Notes under the pieces: generated by a model
What the model was told of the DNA's origin: nothing
What the model saw: only the letters and a program-made list of their open reading frames with translations
Database searches by the model: none
Program-made: the position numbers and the translations under genes
Shown here: piece after piece, positions 1-9,454 of the stretch
Layout of the letters: each line of letters begins with the position of its first letter
Position numbering within the stretch: the stretch's first letter is position 1
Origin: an uncultured Clostridium sp.
Lineage (GTDB): Bacteria; Bacillota; Clostridia; Peptostreptococcales; Peptostreptococcaceae
Direction: 5' to 3'
NCBI GenBank assembly: GCA_945931665.1
Contig: CAMEPL010000012.1
Coordinates: 1-47,577 of the forward strand
DNA: 47,577 nt

Positions 1-302
1 AAATTACATCCAATAAATGAGCAATCTATAAATTTAATATTTTGAAACTTACAGTTAAAAAAACCAGCACATATAAAATCCTCGCCATTTATAATTTGAA
101 AATCATCTTCTTTTAAAATGCCGTTAATTCCTATAAGCTGTTTTTTTGTATTTTTAAAACTATACTCTCCAGTAAGACTATATCCATTTACTAATGTCTT
201 ATCTTTTTTTATTTTAGATCTAATTTTTTTATTATTTTCTTTTCTATTTAATATCTGTTTATCTAACTTGTAATTTTCTTCTTTAAAATTTACATAAGCC
301 AT
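1..302 (-). CDS. Pentapeptide-repeat-like protein, partial (C-terminus outside window)
   Basis: The frame opens at an ATG (302-300) preceded by AAAGGAG at good spacing and runs off the left edge, so only the first 100 residues are visible. The start is lysine-rich and unstructured-looking. The last part, with residues like FICAGFFNCKFQNIKFIDCSFIGCN, shows the five-residue A/C-(N/D)-(L/F)-X-X periodicity of pentapeptide repeats, which fold as a right-handed quadrilateral beta-helix. No function can be assigned from this fragment; such proteins are diverse. The call rests on about five repeats, so a different repeat family is possible. Confidence 0.6.
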   Translation of the reverse strand, partial: MAYVNFKEENYKLDKQILNRKENNKKIRSKIKKDKTLVNGYSLTGEYSFKNTKKQLIGINGILKEDDFQIINGEDFICAGFFNCKFQNIKFIDCSFIGCN

Positions 303-406
303 AAAAATACTCCTTTAATATATAAAATATATCATTTTTAAGTATTATTACCATAATGTTATTTTTAATACTAAATCCATTTCTTTTAATATAAAGCGTT
401 ATAATC

Positions 407-436
407 AAAAAACTGCTAAGATTTTATACTTAGCAG
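407..436 (-). terminator. Rho-independent terminator after the NhaC-family gene
   Basis: On the minus strand an 8-bp stem (CTGCTAAG/CTTAGCAG) with an 8-nt loop is followed by six T. It lies about 60 bases past the stop of the riboswitch-controlled carrier gene. Confidence 0.85.
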
Positions 437-494
437 CTTTATATATTTATATTTTAATTTATTTTTATTTGATTGATTTATGAAGTTAAATTAT

Positions 495-2222
495 TTACTC
501 TTGCTCTACTTCTACGCTCTTACCAAGTATCTGAACCCCTACAAATACTGCCACTAATGCTATAGGAAGTACTATATAAACAGGAAGTCCAAATCCTGCT
601 GGAATATATCCAAATAATATAGTTATAGTAGCTACAAATAGAGAATATGGTATTTGTGTTCTAACGTGGTCTATATGATGGCATCCTGCACCCATTGAAG
701 ATAATATTGTTGTATCTGATATTGGTGAACAGTGGTCTCCAAATATCGCACCTGTTAAAACTGCACTTGTAGATACTATTACATAGCTCATATCAGGATT
801 TATTGAATAAGCTAGTGGTATTGCAAGTGGCATAAGTATACCCATTGTTCCATAAGATGTACCTGTTGCAAATGATATTATTGCGCCTAAAACAAATATT
901 ATGCTTGGTAAAGTAAATGCTGGTATCGAACCTGATAAGTAGTTAATTAAGAATTTAGCAGTTCCTAATTCTTTTATAACTGAGCTTAATGACCAAGCGC
1001 ATATTAATATTACACAAGTTATAAGTAGAGTTTTCATTCCGTCTACCCATATATCTATACCTTCACTTATTGTAAACATCTTTTTAGATACACCCATAAT
1101 CATGGCAACTATTCCTGCAAATAATGCAGATTGGAATAAAGCAACTGATGCATCTGAATTACTAAATGCCTCTCTTATAGCTTCAAATGAGAATGGTGCA
1201 TTTTTCATTATTTCTATTGTAGCATTATTGTCACCACCCATTATAGCAGTATATCCACTGTAGTAGAAAGCAATTAAAGCTACTATTATTAATGTACCAA
1301 TTGGTATTATAGCACTCCATATACTTGGCACAACACCTTCTAAAGGTTCTAAATCATCGTGTTCTTGTGATATTTTTTTATCTATTTCTTTCCCATCAGA
1401 AAGACTTTTTCCGCCACGTCTCGCTTCTAATTCACATTTTCTCATTGGACCGAAGTCTTTTAATAAGCATGCTGTTATAACGATAAATGCTAATATTAAT
1501 ATATTATAGAATCTAAATGGTATTGTATTTAAGAATACTCCAAATGCATTTGCTTCTACACCTATTGAATTAAATGCATCTCCTATAAGACCAACTTCAA
1601 GACCTATCCAAGTTGAGATTATTGCAATACCAGCAACTGGTGCAGCAGTAGCATCTATTATAAATGCTAATCTCTCTCTTGATATTTTCATTTTATCAAT
1701 TACAGGTCTCATCATAGGACCTATTATTAATGAGTTTGCATAGTCATCAAAGAATACTAAAAGACCTGCAAACCAAGTTATTAGCTGTGCTGATCTTGCA
1801 GTTTTTGCTTTTTTTGATAATGCTTCAGCTATTGCCTTTGCACCACCCATTTTACTTACTAGGTTTATAACTCCACCTATTGCTAAAACTTGTAATATTA
1901 TACCTGCATTCCAAGGGTCAGCAAGAGATTGTACAGCTCTGTTTATTAAATCTAAAAATGCATGTATTATTGTATAAAAAATATTGATTCCTGCGAAATT
2001 AAGAATAAATCCACCAGACATGATTCCTATAGCTAAAGATATAACTACGTTTTTTGTAACAAAAGCAAGCACTATTGCTACTAATGGTGGTACTAATGTT
2101 AGCGCCCCGTATTTGTCTGCATTAACTTGGGCAATGTCTACTTCTTCAGCAAAAGCCATAACTGTAGACATCATAAATATCATAATCGATATTAATGCTA
2201 TTTTTGTTTTTTGATTTTTCAT
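495..2222 (-). CDS. NhaC-family antiporter-like carrier, probable lysine transporter (LysW-like)
   Basis: A 575-residue polytopic membrane protein of the NhaC / ion-transporter family. It begins with a hydrophobic N-terminal segment and contains about a dozen further membrane segments. Family hallmarks are visible: a conserved GTSYGTMG-type motif in the C-terminal half and a GDHCSPISDTT motif. The start ATG follows TAGGAGGAG. The leader is a lysine riboswitch, and NhaC-type proteins under lysine riboswitches are known from comparative genomics as candidate lysine transporters (LysW). The most likely role is therefore lysine movement across the membrane, coupled to H+ or Na+, rather than plain pH homeostasis. 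The sequence alone does not show the direction of transport; an off-switch architecture argues for uptake. A shorter paralogue lies divergently next door. Confidence 0.85.
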   Translation of the reverse strand: MKNQKTKIALISIMIFMMSTVMAFAEEVDIAQVNADKYGALTLVPPLVAIVLAFVTKNVVISLAIGIMSGGFILNFAGINIFYTIIHAFLDLINRAVQSLADPWNAGIILQVLAIGGVINLVSKMGGAKAIAEALSKKAKTARSAQLITWFAGLLVFFDDYANSLIIGPMMRPVIDKMKISRERLAFIIDATAAPVAGIAIISTWIGLEVGLIGDAFNSIGVEANAFGVFLNTIPFRFYNILILAFIVITACLLKDFGPMRKCELEARRGGKSLSDGKEIDKKISQEHDDLEPLEGVVPSIWSAIIPIGTLIIVALIAFYYSGYTAIMGGDNNATIEIMKNAPFSFEAIREAFSNSDASVALFQSALFAGIVAMIMGVSKKMFTISEGIDIWVDGMKTLLITCVILICAWSLSSVIKELGTAKFLINYLSGSIPAFTLPSIIFVLGAIISFATGTSYGTMGILMPLAIPLAYSINPDMSYVIVSTSAVLTGAIFGDHCSPISDTTILSSMGAGCHHIDHVRTQIPYSLFVATITILFGYIPAGFGLPVYIVLPIALVAVFVGVQILGKSVEVEQE

Positions 2223-2262
2223 TTTCTCCTCCTAATATTTATGAATATCAGAAAGGTACACT

Positions 2263-2286
2263 AAAAAAGTTGATTTTGTAATCAAC
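2263..2286 (-). terminator. Expression-platform terminator of the lysine riboswitch
   Basis: GTTGAT/ATCAAC stem followed by six T on the minus strand, between the aptamer and the start codon. This placement indicates control by premature transcription termination when lysine is bound. Confidence 0.8.
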
Positions 2287-2322
2287 AAGATTTGCTACTT
2301 TATATGCTAAAAGATAAGTTTT

Positions 2323-2484
2323 GATAGCTCTCCACATTTAGTGACAGTGATATATATATTATATATACCCCCAGTTATATAGGCTTAAAGTATCACCTAT
2401 ACACTTCGGCAACATACCCTTTCAAGATAAGTCATCGTACTTCCCTCGTTATCTTTACTCTTATATGTCGCACCTCTACCTTAC
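2323..2484 (-). ncRNA. Lysine riboswitch (L-box) aptamer
   Basis: Read on the minus strand the leader has the conserved blocks of the L-box in order: GAGGTGCGAC near 2477-2468, AAAGGG with GTTGCCGAAG, then CACTGTCAC, and finally GTGGAGAGCTATC. The outer helix P1 forms between GGTAG at the 5' side and CTATC at the 3' side. It precedes an intrinsic terminator and the NhaC-family gene. The match is close to full length, so the class assignment is firm. Confidence 0.95.
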
Positions 2485-2518
2485 TATACATATTCATTTC
2501 ATTTTGTATTGCTTTTAT

Positions 2519-2547
2519 ATTATATACTAAATATTTACTAAATTCAA
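2519..2547 (-). promoter_or_regulatory. Vegetative promoter of the lysine riboswitch transcript
   Basis: TTGAAT, a 17-base spacer and TATAAT on the minus strand, about 35 bases upstream of the aptamer. Good match to a housekeeping sigma factor site. Confidence 0.7.
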
Positions 2548-2740
2548 CAATATATTTAAATATTGCCTATATTTTAATTTAAGTACAATTTTATATTTTA
2601 CAAGATATAAATGATTATTCATTTTATTTAACTTATTTTTTAAATTATACTCATTTTAATTTATCATATAGTTTAAAAATATATTTGTAAGTGCTACAAT
2701 TTAAGAAAATCAAAGAATGCTCAGAAAGAAGGTGTATTTT

Positions 2741-4078
2741 ATGTTAATTTTTATAGGTATATTATTTACTTTATTGATCTTAGTATTTAGTGTATTAAAT
2801 AATATATTTTTAGGATATGGTCTTACTATATCGCTTTTATTCTTTACCTTTGTAGCTATAAAAAAAGGATATACCATAGAAAAAGTATGCAATTTGTATT
2901 GGATTGAAACAAAAAAATCGTTAAATATAGTAATTATACTAATCTTAATAGGAATGCTTATAAGTTCATGGCTATCTTGTGGTGTAATACCTAGCATTAT
3001 TTATTATTCATTAAAATATGTAAATCCTAAACTTTTTATTTTATCAGCCTTTTTAATCACGAGTTTAATATCTATGCTTATAGGTACTTCTTTTGGTACA
3101 GTAAGCGCTATTGGAATTCCACTTATTATAATAGGAAAGGCTGCTGGAATTAATTTAGGTATATTAGGTGGTGCAATTTTCTCTGGTGCATATTTAGGTG
3201 ATAGAAGTTCTCCACTTTCATCTAGTTTACTTCTACTTTGCAACTTGACTAATTTAAATTTATTTGACTATGTAAAAAAAATCATAATTGATAACATAAT
3301 TCCTTTTATTTTATGTATTTTATTTTATACTGTATTTTCACTTAAATATCCCCTTACATCTATAAGCACTAATTTAAGCTCTCAATTATATAATTATTAT
3401 AATATATCGGTAGTTCTATTATTGCCCGCTATAATACTATTTACGCTTTCTATATTCAAAGTAAAAATAACTCATTCCATACCGATAAGCATATTATGTG
3501 CATTTATTTTAGATATAAGTTTCCAACATACAGACTTTTTAAACTTCCTAAATTATTTAGTCTTCGGATATACAAATACTTCAGAAGTATTAAAAAATAT
3601 AATTCACGGTGGTGGAATAATATCAATGTTGAAGACGTGTTATATAATAATTATATCTTGTTGTATATCTGGATTTTTCAGTGGGTTAAATGTATTTGAA
3701 AATTTAAAAACAAAGTTAAAAGATAAAAACTTATCTAGAGCATCTATATTTTTAGTTACGTTAGTTCTCGGAATAATAAATGCTGCTGTTGGATGTAGCC
3801 AAACTATAGCAATCATATTGACTTTAGATATAGTTAAAGATCTATATGAAAATGAACAAGTGGATGAATTAGCTCTTGATTTTTCAAACTCAGCCATACT
3901 TACACCTGCATTAATTCCATGGTGTATAGCAGCCCTTGTCCCTTGTTCATTGCTTGGAATAAACAGTTATAGCTATCTACCATTTGCATTTTATCTATAT
4001 ATAGTTCCTATAGTTCATTTTATAAGAAAGAAATTTAATTTTTTCAAAAATGAAAAAAAGAGTCAAGTAATGACATAA
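2741..4078 (+). CDS. NhaC-family antiporter-like membrane protein (short paralogue)
   Basis: A polytopic membrane protein of 445 residues with the NhaC-type motif GTSFGTVSAIGIP in the first half and GDRSSPLSSS shortly after. These match the corresponding GTSYGTMG and GDHCSPISD motifs of the neighbour on the other strand, so the two are paralogues. The start chosen is the ATG at 2741, which has AAGAAGGTG about seven bases upstream. An in-frame ATG at 2717 has no Shine-Dalgarno site. Function is solute/cation exchange by family; the substrate is not evident. No riboswitch is present on this side, so it is unlikely to be co-regulated by lysine. Confidence 0.8.
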   Translation: MLIFIGILFTLLILVFSVLNNIFLGYGLTISLLFFTFVAIKKGYTIEKVCNLYWIETKKSLNIVIILILIGMLISSWLSCGVIPSIIYYSLKYVNPKLFILSAFLITSLISMLIGTSFGTVSAIGIPLIIIGKAAGINLGILGGAIFSGAYLGDRSSPLSSSLLLLCNLTNLNLFDYVKKIIIDNIIPFILCILFYTVFSLKYPLTSISTNLSSQLYNYYNISVVLLLPAIILFTLSIFKVKITHSIPISILCAFILDISFQHTDFLNFLNYLVFGYTNTSEVLKNIIHGGGIISMLKTCYIIIISCCISGFFSGLNVFENLKTKLKDKNLSRASIFLVTLVLGIINAAVGCSQTIAIILTLDIVKDLYENEQVDELALDFSNSAILTPALIPWCIAALVPCSLLGINSYSYLPFAFYLYIVPIVHFIRKKFNFFKNEKKSQVMT

Positions 4079-4195
4079 TCAAAAATAAAATAAAGGATTT
4101 TTACTTTTTATGTCGAAATGAATATTAAAAAATGTAAATATTTATTGTATTTGTATTTAAAAAATATTTTAAATCTATAGGAGGACAACAATTTA

Positions 4196-5182
4196 ATGTT
4201 ATTAATCTACAACGAAAGAACAAATCCGTACTTTAATTTAGCAATGGAAGAATACTTCTTAAAAAACACAACTGAAGATTTATTTTTACTTTGGAGAAAT
4301 GAATCTGCAATAGTAGTGGGAAAAAACCAAAATACTTTATCTGAGATAAATTATGAATATGTCAAAGAACACGATATAAAAGTAGTTAGAAGACAATCAG
4401 GTGGAGGAGCTGTTTTTCACGATTTAGGAAACTTATGCTTTACATTTATAGCTTGTAACAACAATAGCTTTAGCGACTTCAAACGCTTTACTATGCCTAT
4501 TGTAGAAGCTTTAAAAGGTCTTGGTGTAAATGCAGAGTTTTCTGGACGTAATGATTTATTAATAGACGGACAAAAATTCTCAGGAAATGCTCAATACAAC
4601 TATCAAAATAAAGTTATGCACCACGGTACTTTATTATTTTCTTCAGAAATAAATGATGTATCTGCAGCTCTTAAAGTAAAACCTATAAAATTTGAAGGGA
4701 AATCAGTTAAATCTGTTAAATCAAGAGTCACTAATATAAGTGAGCATTTAAAACAACCTATGACTGTTTTAGAATTCAAAGATTATTTAATGGATTTTAT
4801 AGCTAAAAGCGATAAAGATAGTCAAATGTATACTATGACTGATAAAGATATAGCTGCTATAGAAAAATTAGTAGAAGAAAAATACAGCACTTGGGATTGG
4901 AACTATGGTAACTCACCAAAATTCGCTTTGAACAATGAATTAAAATACACTGGTGGAAACGTTGAGTTTAACTTAAATGTAGAAAAAGGCATTATAACTG
5001 ATATCAAGTTCTTTGGGGACTTCTTTGGAAAAGAAGATGTATCTTTTATAGAGCAAAAACTAACAGGAGTTAAACATAATGAAGAAGCTATAAGAGATGC
5101 TTTAAAAGATATAAATATAAATGATTATTTCTTAAATGCAAGTGTCGATGTATTAGTTGATGGAATAATGGGAGTTAAATAA
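4196..5182 (+). CDS. lplA: Lipoate-protein ligase A
   Basis: A 328-residue cytoplasmic enzyme that activates lipoate with ATP and attaches it to the lysine of lipoyl domains (E2 proteins, GcvH). The N-terminal catalytic domain shows the family motif RRQSGGGAVFHDLGNLCFTF at about residues 66-85 and the SGNAQ...HHGTLLF segment containing the lipoyl-AMP-contacting region. The C-terminal 80 residues form the accessory domain expected of full-length LplA. AGGAGGACAAC precedes the ATG. It is a single gene, ending at a bidirectional terminator shared with tyrS. Confidence 0.93.
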   Translation: MLLIYNERTNPYFNLAMEEYFLKNTTEDLFLLWRNESAIVVGKNQNTLSEINYEYVKEHDIKVVRRQSGGGAVFHDLGNLCFTFIACNNNSFSDFKRFTMPIVEALKGLGVNAEFSGRNDLLIDGQKFSGNAQYNYQNKVMHHGTLLFSSEINDVSAALKVKPIKFEGKSVKSVKSRVTNISEHLKQPMTVLEFKDYLMDFIAKSDKDSQMYTMTDKDIAAIEKLVEEKYSTWDWNYGNSPKFALNNELKYTGGNVEFNLNVEKGIITDIKFFGDFFGKEDVSFIEQKLTGVKHNEEAIRDALKDININDYFLNASVDVLVDGIMGVK

Positions 5183-5253
5183 GTATATTTGGTATTTACT
5201 TAAAATTTTTATTTATAAACTATCTAAATAACTTTCTTAAATAATACCTAATC

Positions 5254-5290
5254 AAAAAGGAGTGACGAAATAATTTCACCACTCCTTTTA
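5254..5290. terminator. Bidirectional terminator between lplA and tyrS
   Basis: AAAAGGAGTG pairs with CACTCCTTTT, with an inner GAAAT/ATTTC pairing. A and T runs on both flanks let it serve both converging genes. Confidence 0.85.
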
Positions 5291-5309
5291 TAATGTAGTT
5301 AAATATATA

Positions 5310-6539
5310 TTATTTTACTACAACTTTTTTGAATTTCTTTTTACCACGTTTAACAACTGCTCCATCACCAGATAATTCTTCTTTAGTAACTTTAGCTTGG
5401 ATATCTGTAACTTTTTCACCGTTTACAGAAACTCCACCTTGTTGTATATTACGTCTAGCTTCTGATCTTGATGGTGCAAGGTCAGCTTTAACTAGTAAGC
5501 TTATTATATCTATTTTACCTTCTTCTAAATCGCTATCTGCTAATTCAACTGTTGGCATATTTGCAGCATTTCCTTGGCTAAATAATGCTCTTGAACTTTC
5601 TTGAGCAGCTACTGCATCTTCTTCGCTGTGAACTAATTTAGTTAATTCATATGCAAGTATTTCTTTAGCTTTATTAAGTTCGCTACCTTCCCATTTTTCC
5701 ATTTCTTTTATTTCTTCAAGTGGTAAGAAAGTAAGCATTTTTAAACATTTTATAACGTCAGCATCTGATACGTTTCTCCAGTATTGGTAGAATTCAAATG
5801 GAGAAGTTTTGTTAGGATCTAGCCATACAGCACCTGATTGAGTTTTACCCATTTTCTTACCTTCAGAGTTAAGAAGTAAAGTTATAGTCATAGCGTATGC
5901 ATTTTCACCTAATTTACGTCTTATTAGGTCAGTTCCTGCAAGCATATTTGACCATTGGTCGTTTCCACCTAATTGCATTTGGCATCCGTATTTTTGGTAT
6001 AATTGATAGAAATCGTAAGCTTGCATTATCATGTAGTTGAATTCTAAGAAAGTAAGTCCACCTTCTCTGTCCATTCTTTGTTTGTAACATTCAGCAGAAA
6101 GCATTCTGTTAACGCTAAAGCAAGAACCAACTTCTCTTAATACGTCTACGTAGTTTAAGTCAAGTAGCCAATCTGCATTGTTTACTAATATTGCTTTATC
6201 ATCTGAGAAATCTATAAATTTCGCCATTTGTTTTTTGAAGCACTCACAGTTATGGTTTATCATCTCTGGAGTCATCATTTGTCTCATATCACTTCTACCA
6301 GATGGATCCCCTATCATTGTAGTTCCTCCACCTACTAGTGCTATTGGTCTATTCCCAGACATTTGTAATCTCTTCATTAAACATAAAGCCATGAAGTGAC
6401 CTACGTGTAGAGAGTCAGCAGTAGCGTCAAATCCTATGTAGAATGTTGCTTTACCTGCATTTATTAATTCTTTTAATTCGTCTTCGTCAGTTACTTGTGC
6501 GATAAGTCCTCTTTCGACTAATTCTTCGTATACTGTCAT
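5310..6539 (-). CDS. tyrS: Tyrosyl-tRNA synthetase
   Basis: A class I aminoacyl-tRNA synthetase of 409 residues that charges tRNA-Tyr. The HIGH signature appears as HVGH (residues 45-48) and the KMSKS loop as KMGKT. The Tyr pocket region [12 protein letters not shown] is present, and the C-terminal S4-type RNA-binding domain contains [18 protein letters not shown]. The start used is the ATG at 6539 because AAGGAG lies eight bases upstream; an in-frame GTG three codons earlier overlaps the Shine-Dalgarno site. Expression is controlled by a T-box leader with a UAC (Tyr) specifier. Confidence 0.96.
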   Translation of the reverse strand: MTVYEELVERGLIAQVTDEDELKELINAGKATFYIGFDATADSLHVGHFMALCLMKRLQMSGNRPIALVGGGTTMIGDPSGRSDMRQMMTPEMINHNCECFKKQMAKFIDFSDDKAILVNNADWLLDLNYVDVLREVGSCFSVNRMLSAECYKQRMDREGGLTFLEFNYMIMQAYDFYQLYQKYGCQMQLGGNDQWSNMLAGTDLIRRKLGENAYAMTITLLLNSEGKKMGKTQSGAVWLDPNKTSPFEFYQYWRNVSDADVIKCLKMLTFLPLEEIKEMEKWEGSELNKAKEILAYELTKLVHSEEDAVAAQESSRALFSQGNAANMPTVELADSDLEEGKIDIISLLVKADLAPSRSEARRNIQQGGVSVNGEKVTDIQAKVTKEELSGDGAVVKRGKKKFKKVVVK

Positions 6540-6585
6540 TTTATTCACTCCTTTATTTTATATAAATGTAATTATTTTTTGTATT

Positions 6586-6617
6586 AAAAAACCCCCGTCC
6601 TATCTAAAGGACGAGGG
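6586..6617 (-). terminator. T-box terminator upstream of tyrS
   Basis: CCCTCGTCC pairs with GGACGGGGG and is followed by six T on the minus strand. It competes with the antiterminator that contains the T-box sequence. Confidence 0.9.
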
Positions 6618-6831
6618 TATATCTCGCGTTACCACCTTTGTTTATAGATAATTCACATTATCTACCTCAGTGAGTTAAAAACTCTGCACTATAACGTGTG
6701 CTCACGTCACATCCTACTATTATTTCAGAGTGAAGCTCAAAGGTGTATTCATAATATCCCTAGTGCGCCTCTCATCAACCGGCTACTTTCTGTTTAAGTT
6801 ATTATTATTACTATTCCTTATCTTAGCTTTT
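6586..6831 (-). ncRNA. Tyr-specific T-box riboswitch leader of tyrS
   Basis: The core T-box motif AAGGTGGTAACGCGAG (6638-6623) precedes the terminator. Stem I can be drawn: lower helix AAGCT/AGCTT plus AAGG/CCTT, a specifier loop with AGTA on the 5' side and GAATACA on the 3' side, and an upper helix ATAATA/TATTAT. The specifier triplet TAC at 6747-6745 matches tyrosine, in agreement with the downstream gene. Uncharged tRNA-Tyr would stabilise the antiterminator. Confidence 0.93.
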
Positions 6832-6864
6832 TATATTATTATTGACTATTTTTGATTTTTAATA

Positions 6865-6893
6865 CATATACATTATATTATATTCAAAGTCAA
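6865..6893 (-). promoter_or_regulatory. Probable promoter of the tyrS leader
   Basis: TTGACT, 17-base spacer and TATATG on the minus strand, about 30 bases before Stem I. The -35 is strong and the -10 imperfect. Confidence 0.5.
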
Positions 6894-6936
6894 AATTTTT
6901 GTCAATAATTATACTTATTAAAAGAAATTTATATAA

Positions 6937-7185
6937 CTATTTTATATTTTCTTTTATAGCTTTTGATAATTGATCTGGACATGAAGTCATTTTACTTCCA
7001 CAAGTAGTTCCTTCTAATTTATCTGCAACTTCTAATGCATTTTGGCCTATTAATAATTTGGCCATACCTGAAAGGTTTCCGTTACATCCCCCTACGAATT
7101 CAACATCAGTTATTATATTATTTTCATCAACTGAGAAGTTCATTTCTCTACAGCATATTCCAGATGTTTTAAAGTTTATTTTCAT
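6937..7185 (-). CDS. TSCPD-domain small protein (TIGR03905-like)
   Basis: An 82-residue protein. The start at 7185 has GGGAGGAATAAAA directly before the ATG; a longer in-frame reading exists but lacks a ribosome binding site. It contains the family signature TSCPDQL near the C-terminus, a GICCREM segment near the start and a GGCNGNLSG loop. These match the short stand-alone TSCPD proteins related to the C-terminal tail of adenosylcobalamin ribonucleotide reductases. Paired cysteines (CC, C in GGC, TTC, TSC) suggest metal or redox chemistry, but that is inference. It stands alone between tyrS and a divergent-looking hairpin. Confidence 0.8.
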   Translation of the reverse strand: MKINFKTSGICCREMNFSVDENNIITDVEFVGGCNGNLSGMAKLLIGQNALEVADKLEGTTCGSKMTSCPDQLSKAIKENIK

Positions 7186-7323
7186 TTTTATTCCTCCCAA
7201 ATTAATTTTATTGTATAGTTTATAATTATAAGTAATATACAATAAAATGATATCTTTTTTAATATTATTTTAGCTATATCTATTATCCATAATAATAACA
7301 TAAATTGCAATAGAAATTGAGAA

Positions 7324-7372
7324 AAAAAGGATATAAATTATAGATGATATTTCTATAATTTATATCCTTTTT
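7324..7372. terminator. Long terminator hairpin after the YgbA-like gene
   Basis: A 21-bp perfect stem (AAAAAGGATATAAATTATAGA and its complement) with a 7-base loop, flanked by A and T runs. It lies directly after the stop of the minus-strand gene ending at 7387. Confidence 0.85.
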
Positions 7373-7386
7373 TATTTATATAATTT

Positions 7387-7695
7387 TTATTTTCCTATCA
7401 TATGTTTAAAGAAATCAACTGGTCTATATATTAATAACCTAGGACCACTAAATCTCATAACCTCTTTTACTTTTTCTTTCATACTTTTTTTATAGCAGTG
7501 TATTGGACATTTCTGACAGTAGGTTTTTTCTTCCCCAAATTTGCATTTGTCTAGTCTCTGTCTGCTGTAATCTAATAATTCTTGGCATTCCTCACATAAA
7601 CCGTCTTTATGCTTATGTTTTCTCTTACAGTAGATATCTACCATAACTCCTATTATCTTTTTTTCTCTCTCTATTCTACTCATATCTATTTTCAT
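7387..7695 (-). CDS. YgbA-like, nitrous-oxide-stimulated-promoter family protein
   Basis: A 102-residue cysteine-rich protein resembling Escherichia coli YgbA, whose family name comes from a promoter responding to nitrogen oxides (NsrR regulon). Visible family features are REKKIIGVMVDIYC, the LCEECQELLDYSRQRLDKC block, FGEEKTYCQKCPIHCY and VMRFSGPRLL. Four Cys pairs could bind a metal or an Fe-S cluster. The ribosome binding site is ambiguous: GAGGAA is very close to the first ATG (7695) and rather far from an in-frame ATG four codons later. Biochemical function is unknown for the family; a link to nitrosative stress is inference from homologues. Confidence 0.75.
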   Translation of the reverse strand: MKIDMSRIEREKKIIGVMVDIYCKRKHKHKDGLCEECQELLDYSRQRLDKCKFGEEKTYCQKCPIHCYKKSMKEKVKEVMRFSGPRLLIYRPVDFFKHMIGK

Positions 7696-7742
7696 TTCCT
7701 CATAAATTCAATTTACGTGTTAATTTAACACTCTCTTTTTAA

Positions 7743-7768
7743 AGACCGTATGAATTTTCATACGGTCT
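7743..7768 (-). terminator. Hairpin after the ABC exporter pair
   Basis: AGACCGTATGAA pairs perfectly with TTCATACGGTCT and the minus strand continues with TTTAAA, a weak T tract. It sits 9 bases past the stop of the second ABC gene. Confidence 0.65.
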
Positions 7769-7776
7769 AAGGTAAA

Positions 7777-9453
7777 CTATTGTATACGCACAAGTTTTTT
7801 GTTTTCTAATCCATATCTCTTATTGCATATTGCACTGCTTGATTTTCTATGAGATACCATTACTATTGTCTTATCTTTACATTCGTCGTCGATAGTTTTT
7901 AATATACTTGCCTCATTTAATGTATCTAAGTTACTTGTAGGCTCATCTAATATAAGAATGTCACTATTTCTTAAGAATGCTCTAGCCATAGACATTCTTT
8001 GTTTTTCACCTGATGATAAGTTTCCACCTAATTCTCCAACATTTGTTTCGTATCCTTGTGGAAGTTTCATTATAAACTCGTGAATAGATGCTTTTTTAGC
8101 AGCCTCTACAACATCTTCAAAGCTCGCATCTCTATCTCCCATTTTAATGTTATTTAATATTGTATCATTAAATAAGAATGTATCTTGACTCACTAGAGTT
8201 TGTGACTTTCTTAAAGTTTTTGTAGGTATAGTTTTTAAGTTTTCATTTCCTATTGAGATTTCACCTTTATTTACATTCCAGAATCTCATCATTAATTTAA
8301 GAAGCGTACTCTTACCAGATCCACTTTCACCGATTATGGCAACTTTTTCACCTTTTTTGATATCTAGTGATAAATCTTTTAATATATTTTCTCTATTTTC
8401 ATAATCAAAGCTTATGTTGTCTACTTTTATATCTTTTGATGAAAGTTCCATTTCACCTGGAACATCTTCAACTACTGGCACTTCGTCTAATATATCGAAT
8501 AATCTTTGTGCACATGCAAATGTTTGAATTAAGTTGTTTGATAAGTTACTAAGTGCAACAACTGGTCCAAATGAACTTGCAAGAGTTACTATTGCAACTA
8601 GTCCCTCACCTATAGTTATTTGACCTTGTTTATTTAACTCAATGCTTACAAATAAGAATGTAAGTATTGCTATCATTATTACTATATCTGTGAAGGCTCT
8701 TATTATTCCTTCGTGACCTTTTATTACACCCATTTTTTCGTGTAATTTTTCACTATTTTCATTTATAGTATTTTTTCTATCTTCACCTTTATCAAATAAA
8801 AGTATTTCTTTTATACCGTTTAAACTCTCTAAGAAGTATGAGTTTGAATCAGCAAATGCTGCTCTATATTCGACTCCGCCTTGTTTAGCGAATTTTGATG
8901 AGAATACTGGTATAAAGTATCCAACTATTAAATAAAATACTACTGATAATGCCCCGAATATTGGGTTTATAGCAAATAATACGCATGCTATTATAGCAGA
9001 TGTAACTACACCTATTGCTATTGGAGCTACTGTATGAGCATAGAATACTTCTAATAATTCTATATCACTTGTTATTATAGATATTAAACTACCTTTTTCT
9101 TTTGATTCAAGTTTTGCTGGAGCTAATTTTCTTAACGCTTTGAAAACTTGATCTCTTAATATTGCAAGTATTGTAAACGCTATAAAGTGTCCTGAATACT
9201 GCTCTATAAATCTAAGTATACCTCTAAGTATTGCGCATACTATTACTATCTTTATAGCAGTAGAGGCACTAATTCCTACATTAAATCCTAATATATCTGC
9301 TCCTGCAACCATACCAAATGATGTTATTGCAGTTGCAGCTAAAAATCCTAATATACCGAATGATATAGTTATCATCATTATTGGTGCTAGTGGTTTTAAG
9401 ACTTTTATAAGTCTTAACATTATTTTAAATCCTGATTGTCTCTTTTGTTCCAT
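7777..9453 (-). CDS. ABC exporter half-transporter (fused permease and ATPase), subunit 2
   Basis: 558 residues: an N-terminal six-helix exporter-type membrane domain (about residues 1-320) and a C-terminal nucleotide-binding domain with Walker A GESGSGKST, Q-loop SQDTF, signature LSSGEKQRMSMAR and Walker B ILILDEPTSNLD. Family context is CydCD-like or lipid/peptide exporters. The gene starts one base after the stop of the preceding exporter gene, with GAGGTG upstream, so the two very likely form a heterodimer. The conserved switch histidine is present as VSHRKSS. The nearby NEAT/haem import operon suggests a tie to haem or porphyrin handling, but cargo is not shown by the sequence. Confidence 0.85.
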   Translation of the reverse strand: MEQKRQSGFKIMLRLIKVLKPLAPIMMITISFGILGFLAATAITSFGMVAGADILGFNVGISASTAIKIVIVCAILRGILRFIEQYSGHFIAFTILAILRDQVFKALRKLAPAKLESKEKGSLISIITSDIELLEVFYAHTVAPIAIGVVTSAIIACVLFAINPIFGALSVVFYLIVGYFIPVFSSKFAKQGGVEYRAAFADSNSYFLESLNGIKEILLFDKGEDRKNTINENSEKLHEKMGVIKGHEGIIRAFTDIVIMIAILTFLFVSIELNKQGQITIGEGLVAIVTLASSFGPVVALSNLSNNLIQTFACAQRLFDILDEVPVVEDVPGEMELSSKDIKVDNISFDYENRENILKDLSLDIKKGEKVAIIGESGSGKSTLLKLMMRFWNVNKGEISIGNENLKTIPTKTLRKSQTLVSQDTFLFNDTILNNIKMGDRDASFEDVVEAAKKASIHEFIMKLPQGYETNVGELGGNLSSGEKQRMSMARAFLRNSDILILDEPTSNLDTLNEASILKTIDDECKDKTIVMVSHRKSSSAICNKRYGLENKKLVRIQ

Positions 9454-9454
9454 A

